DNA from: Comamonadaceae bacterium
GTDB taxonomy: Bacteria > Pseudomonadota > Gammaproteobacteria > Burkholderiales > Burkholderiaceae_C
Direction: 5' to 3'
Length of the DNA: 38,947 nucleotides
NCBI GenBank assembly: GCA_947447985.1
Contig: CANFLX010000023.1
Location: 1-38,947 of the forward strand
The position numbers were made by a program, and so were the translations under genes. The notes below the pieces were generated by a model, which was not told the origin of the DNA, made no database searches, and saw only the letters and a program-made list of their open reading frames with translations. Positions 33,751 through 38,947 of the stretch are shown here, piece by piece (positions within the stretch are counted from its first letter, which is position 1; each line of letters opens with the position of its first letter).

Positions 33751-35298
33751 TTAAGCATGTGAGATGGGCATCGCTATTTCAAAGCAGACCCCACGGTGGC
33801 TATTTGACTTCAGTGTCAGCTTTCCGTTGAATCGCTCGATGACCGAGCGGCACAAACTAAGGCCGATACCAAGGCCATCGGCCTTGGTGGTGAAAAATGA
33901 TTCAAAAATTTGGGCAGCGTGATCATCTTCAATGCCGGGGCCGTTGTCCTCAATTTCGATCATGATTTTGCCCTTGTTTTCAGAGCAGGAAATACTGATT
34001 CTTTTGTCCGGTCGATCTGACTCCGTGAGTGCCTGAATACTATTTTTCACCATATTAAAAATGACTTGCTCAAACAATATGGTGTTTATCCGCGCAGGTA
34101 AAGACTTTGTGCTTGATACCACCAGAACCACCTGATTCGGCCTGCATAAAAATCGCAGAGATGGCTCCAGTTTATGAATCAATTCGTCTATGTGGATATT
34201 ACTCAAATCCAGAGGATTGGGTTGCAAAATGGCTCGCACCGCAATCAACACCTGCGCGGCACGTTGACTTTGCTCAAGAATTTCCTGAAAAAGTGCGGCC
34301 AGATCATCATTGGGCTGCGTGGCTTGCAACTGTAATTTTCCTGCTACCGCATAGTTGGCAATGCTGGCCAATGGCTGGTTGATTTCATGTGCAAGCTGGG
34401 CCGACATTTCCCCCAGCAGGCTCAGGCGGTTCTGCCTTTCAAGCATCTGGGATTTTGTTCTCAGTTCCATTTCAGCTTTTTGACGCAATCGAAAATTACG
34501 CCAATATAAAAAAAACATCCCAGCGATTAACCAGGTAAATACAAAGAACAAAGGGCGCAGTATTTGTAGCAGTTCAAACAATGGAGTTTTGGATTGAAAC
34601 TTCAAGGTCCACAAGCCCTCCCATGCACTGGAGTTCTGATAATACCGTCCTTGTTCCGCTGCCAAATCGGTGCGGAATGGCACGATCTCAATACCCACGG
34701 CATGGTCGCAGGTTTCTGCAAGCTGGCTCAGCCATTGGTTGGCGTCGAGGGTTACGACATAGAACAAAGTGCTCGCCGTCCCCGTTGGAACAATCAGGTC
34801 GACCAGAGACTCGTCACGCATTTGCTGCAAACCCGTGAAAATCGGCTCTTGCAGTTCCACTGCCTGGGCCATGGCGATCCGGTTCAGGGTTTCCACGGCA
34901 TTGAAAACATCCTTCTCAATGCCCGCCTTGGCCTCTGCGCGGGTGACTGAATGAAGGATTTGCCCATCAGGGCTCAACAGTTTGACCGCGCGCACGTCCG
35001 AGGCGCCGCTCAACCAGGCCTTGGAGAGCGCATCAAAGTGCGATCGATCAGCGGAAGCGGCCAATGCAGTTCGGTAAAATCCTTTTTTCTCGGTGTCCAG
35101 TCTTTGGCTTAACTGCGCCGCGCAATGCAGCGCAGACTCCTGAAGCTCGCCTTGCAGGGTGAGGACCAGGTATTTTTCGACCAAAAATGGGGATCCGATG
35201 AGCAGAAAGATACTCGCAACGACCCACCCATAGGGGCCCGGGCCTGCGACCCGGATAGGGCGCGCGAGGCGGGCTTGGAGCCATCGGACGAACGTCAT
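33751..35298 (-). CDS. Sensor histidine kinase (DctB/FixL-like)
   Basis: 515 residues. Two membrane segments (VVASIFLLIGSPFLVEKYLVL near 26-48 and FFVFTWLIAGMFFLYWRNF near 250) bound a periplasmic sensor domain of about 200 residues. HisKA domain with phospho-His304 in QLAHEINQPLASI. Then an HATPase_c domain with VIFNMVKNSIQAL (N box), IEDNGPGIEDD (G1) and GLGIGLSLCRS (G2). The HEINQPL form is typical of kinases paired with FixJ-type regulators. It lies 3 bases after the exported cysteine protein, suggesting that protein acts with the sensor domain. Confidence 0.93.
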   Translation of the reverse strand: MTFVRWLQARLARPIRVAGPGPYGWVVASIFLLIGSPFLVEKYLVLTLQGELQESALHCAAQLSQRLDTEKKGFYRTALAASADRSHFDALSKAWLSGASDVRAVKLLSPDGQILHSVTRAEAKAGIEKDVFNAVETLNRIAMAQAVELQEPIFTGLQQMRDESLVDLIVPTGTASTLFYVVTLDANQWLSQLAETCDHAVGIEIVPFRTDLAAEQGRYYQNSSAWEGLWTLKFQSKTPLFELLQILRPLFFVFTWLIAGMFFLYWRNFRLRQKAEMELRTKSQMLERQNRLSLLGEMSAQLAHEINQPLASIANYAVAGKLQLQATQPNDDLAALFQEILEQSQRAAQVLIAVRAILQPNPLDLSNIHIDELIHKLEPSLRFLCRPNQVVLVVSSTKSLPARINTILFEQVIFNMVKNSIQALTESDRPDKRISISCSENKGKIMIEIEDNGPGIEDDHAAQIFESFFTTKADGLGIGLSLCRSVIERFNGKLTLKSNSHRGVCFEIAMPISHA

Positions 35299-35301
35299 TG
35301 C

Positions 35302-35979
35302 CTAATTCGCCGGTGCGGTTGGTAAGAACTGTTGGAAGGCTGCGGGGGCCTCCATCAACAACGGCCAGAGGTTTGATTCCTCGCTGGCCCACAGCTTTCG
35401 CGCAAAGCCCGTTCTGGTACAGCCTTGGCGCTCAAGCTCAACATACTGGTCGTAGAGTTTGAGTCGATCCTGGGCCAGAGAGACCAGACGCCTGGCCGTC
35501 TGCTCGGCGGTCCGCAAGCGCTCGGTGTCTTCCTTGAACCCCTGGCAGGCACTGCCGGACAGCAGCATCATTGGCAGGTACCTGCAGTTGGCTTGCGTGC
35601 TGATCCGTGAGCTTTTTTGGTAGTCGCTGGTGATTCGCTCGAGCGAGCGCGCCAGAATGGTCAGCTCTTCCCGGGCTTTAGGGGTCATAGGCGGCAGCTC
35701 AATGTCCGACGCTGGGGGGTTTGAGCGGCCATATTCGCACAGCCGTTTGAGCTTCAAAAAGCCACTTTGCAAGGTCTGTGTGGCGGCTTCGGACGGCCCT
35801 GTCAATCGCTGTATTGCTTCCCGTGCGGATCTGGAGGCGATGGGTTCCTCGGGTTCCGCCTGCTTGGACCCGAAGACTCTGATGTCGCTGGCCGGGACTG
35901 TGACGCTCTGCGCAGCCAGCGCGGTTGAGGCATAGGCCACCCAAAGCAAAAGCAGGGTGTGGCGTCTCAACATTCTCAT
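35302..35979 (-). CDS. Exported hypothetical protein with conserved-looking cysteines
   Basis: 225 residues. A signal peptide (LLLLWVAYASTALAAQ) precedes a helical protein with cysteines in KLKRLCEYGRS, ANCRYLPMM, GSACQGFKED and RQGCTRTGF. The spacing suggests two disulfides in the periplasm. A long helix carries RLRTAEQTARRLVSLAQDRL. I do not recognise the family. First gene of the operon, just upstream of the kinase, so a periplasmic ligand-binding or sensing accessory is a fair guess. Confidence 0.7.
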   Translation of the reverse strand: MRMLRRHTLLLLWVAYASTALAAQSVTVPASDIRVFGSKQAEPEEPIASRSAREAIQRLTGPSEAATQTLQSGFLKLKRLCEYGRSNPPASDIELPPMTPKAREELTILARSLERITSDYQKSSRISTQANCRYLPMMLLSGSACQGFKEDTERLRTAEQTARRLVSLAQDRLKLYDQYVELERQGCTRTGFARKLWASEESNLWPLLMEAPAAFQQFLPTAPAN

Positions 35980-36294
35980 TTTTCCATTCTATTTGTTCAA
36001 TTTGCCAAAAACGATGTCAGTTTGCGCTCGCATGTGGGCGCACATCGGCCAAGCCGCCAGGGTCGCTCGGCCACGACCTATGCCGTCTGTTGGGGTGTAT
36101 GGCGCTGTTTGGGCGCCTCTCAATATAACCATTAAGTAATTAAAAGTAAGTTTTTAATATCGCTATCAGCAGTTTTGGCTTGATTACATTGCTGTAAGCA
36201 TGTGGTGAAAATGTGGAAACTACTTAATTTGTCACTTTCAAAGGCTAAAATGGTCGTAAGTCCATTTTTGCCTCCCCTATAGATAGCGCTCCCC
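35980..36294. promoter_or_regulatory. Divergent intergenic region before the adhesin
   Basis: About 315 bases; the half towards the adhesin (36118-36260) is strongly A+T-rich, as expected of an upstream control region. A short frame with ATG 36250 ends at TAG 36280-36282 in the same frame as the adhesin. No promoter or dyad could be fixed with confidence. Confidence 0.4.
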
Positions 36295-38947
36295 TTGACT
36301 GCTCCCAGAAGACCCCCTCAGCTACGCACCCCGAGGTTGCGCGCGCTCGTCGCGCGTGCCCGGTCCTTGCTGTCTGGGGCAAATCTGGATGTCACGCGTG
36401 CGAGCCTGCAGATCGCGCTCTTGTACTCGCTGGCGGAGCAGGCCAGAGCAGCCATGCAAGCGCGCTCTGCTCTGCCACCTGAGCTGCCATCCGACACTGC
36501 GGTTGAGGCCGACTCCGAGGTTCTTGCGAAAGCGTCCGCAGACGATTTGGCGGACGGATCCAACGCGGCTGACGTTGGCGAGAGTGCGGCGGCCGCGGCG
36601 AGCGCTGAGCGAGACCCCGCGATTTCTGCCGCCCAGCTGCGGGCTCTGATCGACGAAGAGCTGGGCGCCAGCGCCCAGGCGCGAGGTCTGAGCACTGAGC
36701 AATTGGCGGAAATCAACCGGGAGCCGCAAAGCGCATCGTCACAGGCTTCGGATGCTGTGCTTCAGGCGGGTGTTGCGTCTCCATCCGAGTCTGGATACGA
36801 GCCCAAGGCTGTGGCCTTGCCCAACCCGGACGCGTCCGGCCTTCCAGACGTGCCTGTTGGAGTTTTTGGTGCCGTTATCGGTGGGCTTGGGTTGGCGCTG
36901 GGAGGCGGTGGTACGGGCGCGGTCGTTGCCCAGATCGCGCTGAACTCCATCGGCATCGTGGCGGATGGCTACATTTCAGGCGCCAGGGTGGCGCTGCTGG
37001 ATGCCAGCGGCCATGAGGTGGCCCACACCTACACCAATGGTGCCGGCCAGTATGAATTCAGCGCGGAGCAGTTAAGGCAGGCCACCAAAATTGTCGCCAG
37101 CGGCGGCACCGACGTTTCCACGGGCCTGGACTCCAAATTTGTATTCAGCGCCCCCGCGACTGCGACGGTGGTCAATCCGCTGACCACGCTGGTTCAAAGC
37201 TACCTCGAAGCCCACCCAGGTCTGGGCATTGATGCCGCCTCTGTCGCAGTCAAAAAGGCATTGGGCATCGCTGACGGCGTCAACCTGCTGACCACCGATC
37301 CGATTTCGCAGGCGAACGCACTGACGGGATCGGAAAAGCTGCAGGCCCTTGACCTGCAAATCAAGGCTGCACAAATTGCCAATTTGCTGGTGACGGGTTC
37401 GGCCGCGCTGATGGCCTCCAACGCGGACCTGAAGCTGGGTACGGCGATGGACAGCATCTTGGATCAGCTGACCCACCAGGTGTCCGACGCGGCGGCGCAA
37501 ACCGGTGGTCCTGCCTTGGCCCTGAGTGACGCAGCGCTGATCAAAGATGTGCTGGCGGGCTCCGTTGAGGTGCTCAATCAAGACGCCGCGCTGGTGGGCA
37601 CGGTATGGGATCTTTCTGACGCTGCAGTGAATTTGATTGCTTCGGGCAACAACATCCACGCCAGCACCTTGCTGAGTCTGTATGAGTTCCAAAAGGTGGT
37701 GCAAGACGACCTGTCTCAGGCCTTGAGCCTGGGCTCGTCTTCTCCTCAATTTGCCCAAGCGGTGCAGGCCATTACTGCCTTGCTCAACGTGGTTGCTGGG
37801 GGCCAAAAGGTCGTCGACGTTTCTTTGGCGCCAGACAACGACACGGGCTCAGACGCCACCGATCGGATCACCAATATTGCCAACCCGCACATTCGCGTGG
37901 ACCTGTCGAGCATTGTGGGCACCGTCAAAGAGGGTTATGTCGTTAAGTTGCTCATGGAGGGCAACCCCGTACCGTATGCCACTGCGGCCGTCACAGCGGA
38001 CGATTTGAAGCGCGGCAGCTTGGATTTCACCCTGCCCAACTTCACGGTCAGTGGCTCCAAGACGGTTTCGATTGTGATTGCCGATGGATTCGATACGCTG
38101 GGCCAGGTCGCCACCGATGTGGCCTCGGGCTTTCTTGCGGTCACCTTTGACCAGAGCGCTGCGCCTATCGTCGGCAGCTTGGTCTCAGACACGGGTCTGT
38201 CCGCGACCGACCACATCACATCCCACTCCAGTTTCACCATCGCTGGCCTGGAGTCTGGTGCCGTCTGGCAGTACCAGGTCCAGGGCGGAGTCTGGGTAGC
38301 GGGGCAATCGGTCAGTCTTACCGACCTGTCGGGGCTGAAAGACGGCGCGGTCACGGTACTTTTCCACCAGATTGACAAGGCGGGTAACCAGTCTGCGGAC
38401 AGCAGTTTGACCTTCACCTTGGACAGCCAAGCGGGTACGGTAGGCGTCGCACTGGCCAATGACACGGGTCGCCCGGGTGATTCCAATCTTTTGACGGACC
38501 TGATCAGCAGCGCGGGGCATCTCTCGATCAAAGGGGCAGAAGCTGGCGCATTGGTCGAAGTCAGTGCCGACAAGGGCAAGACCTGGGTCGCTGTGGACCA
38601 GTTTGTGGCGAAAGAGGGTGCCAATGACGTTTTGGCGCGTCAAACCGACCTGGCGGGCAACGTGTCGGCGACCTCGTCGCTGCACTTCACACTCGACACG
38701 CAGGCTGCCGCCCCTACCGCTGCTCTGGTGCGCGACACGGGCGTGGATGGTGACGGGCTTAGCAGCGACGCCAGATTAGGCGTCAGTAACACCGAAGTCG
38801 GGGCCTTGGTGCAGTACAGCATCGACGGCAGTACCTGGTCCAACAGCTTCAATGCCAAGGAAGGCGTCAACACTGTCTATGTGCGCCAGACCGACGCGGC
38901 GGGCAACGTATCGGACTCCGGTCAGCTCACATTCACGCTCGATACCG
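36295..38947 (+). CDS. Large repeat adhesin, 3' end beyond window
   Basis: The frame is open from the stop at 36280-36282 to the window end (884 codons visible). The start is uncertain: TTG 36295, TTG 36337 or ATG 36454, none with a good ribosome site. Order: a helical, Ala-rich N-terminus (LLYSLAEQARAAMQARSALP); a Gly-rich hydrophobic segment (VGVFGAVIGGLGLALGGGG); a block DGYISGARVALLDASGHEVA with VVNPLTTLVQSYLEA, as in large Ca-binding surface proteins; then Ig-like repeats. No Sec signal is evident, so type I secretion is likely. Related proteins are BapA/LapA-like biofilm adhesins. The kinase operon lies divergent to it. Confidence 0.8.
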   Translation, partial: MTAPRRPPQLRTPRLRALVARARSLLSGANLDVTRASLQIALLYSLAEQARAAMQARSALPPELPSDTAVEADSEVLAKASADDLADGSNAADVGESAAAAASAERDPAISAAQLRALIDEELGASAQARGLSTEQLAEINREPQSASSQASDAVLQAGVASPSESGYEPKAVALPNPDASGLPDVPVGVFGAVIGGLGLALGGGGTGAVVAQIALNSIGIVADGYISGARVALLDASGHEVAHTYTNGAGQYEFSAEQLRQATKIVASGGTDVSTGLDSKFVFSAPATATVVNPLTTLVQSYLEAHPGLGIDAASVAVKKALGIADGVNLLTTDPISQANALTGSEKLQALDLQIKAAQIANLLVTGSAALMASNADLKLGTAMDSILDQLTHQVSDAAAQTGGPALALSDAALIKDVLAGSVEVLNQDAALVGTVWDLSDAAVNLIASGNNIHASTLLSLYEFQKVVQDDLSQALSLGSSSPQFAQAVQAITALLNVVAGGQKVVDVSLAPDNDTGSDATDRITNIANPHIRVDLSSIVGTVKEGYVVKLLMEGNPVPYATAAVTADDLKRGSLDFTLPNFTVSGSKTVSIVIADGFDTLGQVATDVASGFLAVTFDQSAAPIVGSLVSDTGLSATDHITSHSSFTIAGLESGAVWQYQVQGGVWVAGQSVSLTDLSGLKDGAVTVLFHQIDKAGNQSADSSLTFTLDSQAGTVGVALANDTGRPGDSNLLTDLISSAGHLSIKGAEAGALVEVSADKGKTWVAVDQFVAKEGANDVLARQTDLAGNVSATSSLHFTLDTQAAAPTAALVRDTGVDGDGLSSDARLGVSNTEVGALVQYSIDGSTWSNSFNAKEGVNTVYVRQTDAAGNVSDSGQLTFTLDT
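38188..38947 (+). repeat. Tandem 91-residue Ig-like repeats of the adhesin
   Basis: Repeat units begin with DTG at 38188, 38461 and 38734, exactly 273 bases (91 codons) apart. Each ends in LTFTLD or HFTLDT after a QTD-AGNVS block, as in bacterial Ig-like domains of giant adhesins. The third unit is cut by the window end. Confidence 0.85.

Noticed and set aside
36250..36282. ATG 36250 as the adhesin start with in-frame TAG readthrough
   Set aside because: Only ten codons, no ribosome site, and the usual explanation is that the gene starts after the stop.
1..38947. CRISPR arrays, rRNA and complete insertion sequences
   Set aside because: No regularly spaced short repeats, rRNA segments or transposase genes with inverted ends were seen on reading both strands.

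Overview
The window looks like a chromosome segment of a betaproteobacterium, most probably Burkholderiales and Comamonadaceae-like. This is inferred from the GC-rich coding bias, the gene families present and the protein flavour, not from a marker gene. It has two parts.

Part 1 (about 51-12568) is a 12.4 kb integrative element inserted at the 3' end of a tRNA-Val(CAC) gene. It is bounded by a 101-bp direct repeat with one mismatch, which carries the tRNA 3' half plus its transcription terminator. On the minus strand its right half reads integrase, small gene, AlpA-type excision/activator protein, small gene and a P4-type primase/helicase, the core of a satellite-like (P4/PICI-like) element. 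No capsid, terminase or tail gene is visible. Repeated TGTCCTAA(A) sites near both ends look like integrase arm sites. The left half is cargo: two tandem paralogous exported proteins, a MerR-type regulator followed by a large VIT-vWA protein, low-GC orphan genes, an HGGxSTG-type gene and several decayed genes. The decayed genes include a small lipoprotein interrupted by two in-frame stops, and a head-to-head junction of two genes that both lack their starts. The MerR/VIT-vWA pair is the best candidate for an undescribed system.

Part 2 (12569-38947) is ordinary GC-rich chromosome. In order: a lipoprotein phosphoesterase; an adenosine/adenine deaminase-family gene converging on it; a crotonase; a minus-strand set of membrane desaturase-like di-iron enzyme, rubredoxin and an unknown anchored protein, with a divergent AraC-type regulator; a molybdenum hydroxylase pair with a ModA-like binding protein downstream; an exported MBL-fold hydrolase; a predicted 42-residue gene under a strong promoter with dyad sites; an M20 peptidase, SOUL haem-binding protein and old-yellow-enzyme run; a DUF2127 membrane protein; an NRAMP-like transporter with a DUF3429-like membrane protein; an exported methyltransferase; and an MFS exporter.

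At the right end a minus-strand operon encodes an exported cysteine-containing protein, a histidine kinase, a FixJ-type response regulator and a possible 2OG-Fe(II) oxygenase. It is divergent from the start of a very large repeat adhesin (at least three 91-residue Ig-like repeats) that runs off the window. The arrangement suggests that the two-component system controls, or is tuned to, the adhesin. No CRISPR array, rRNA or complete insertion sequence was seen.
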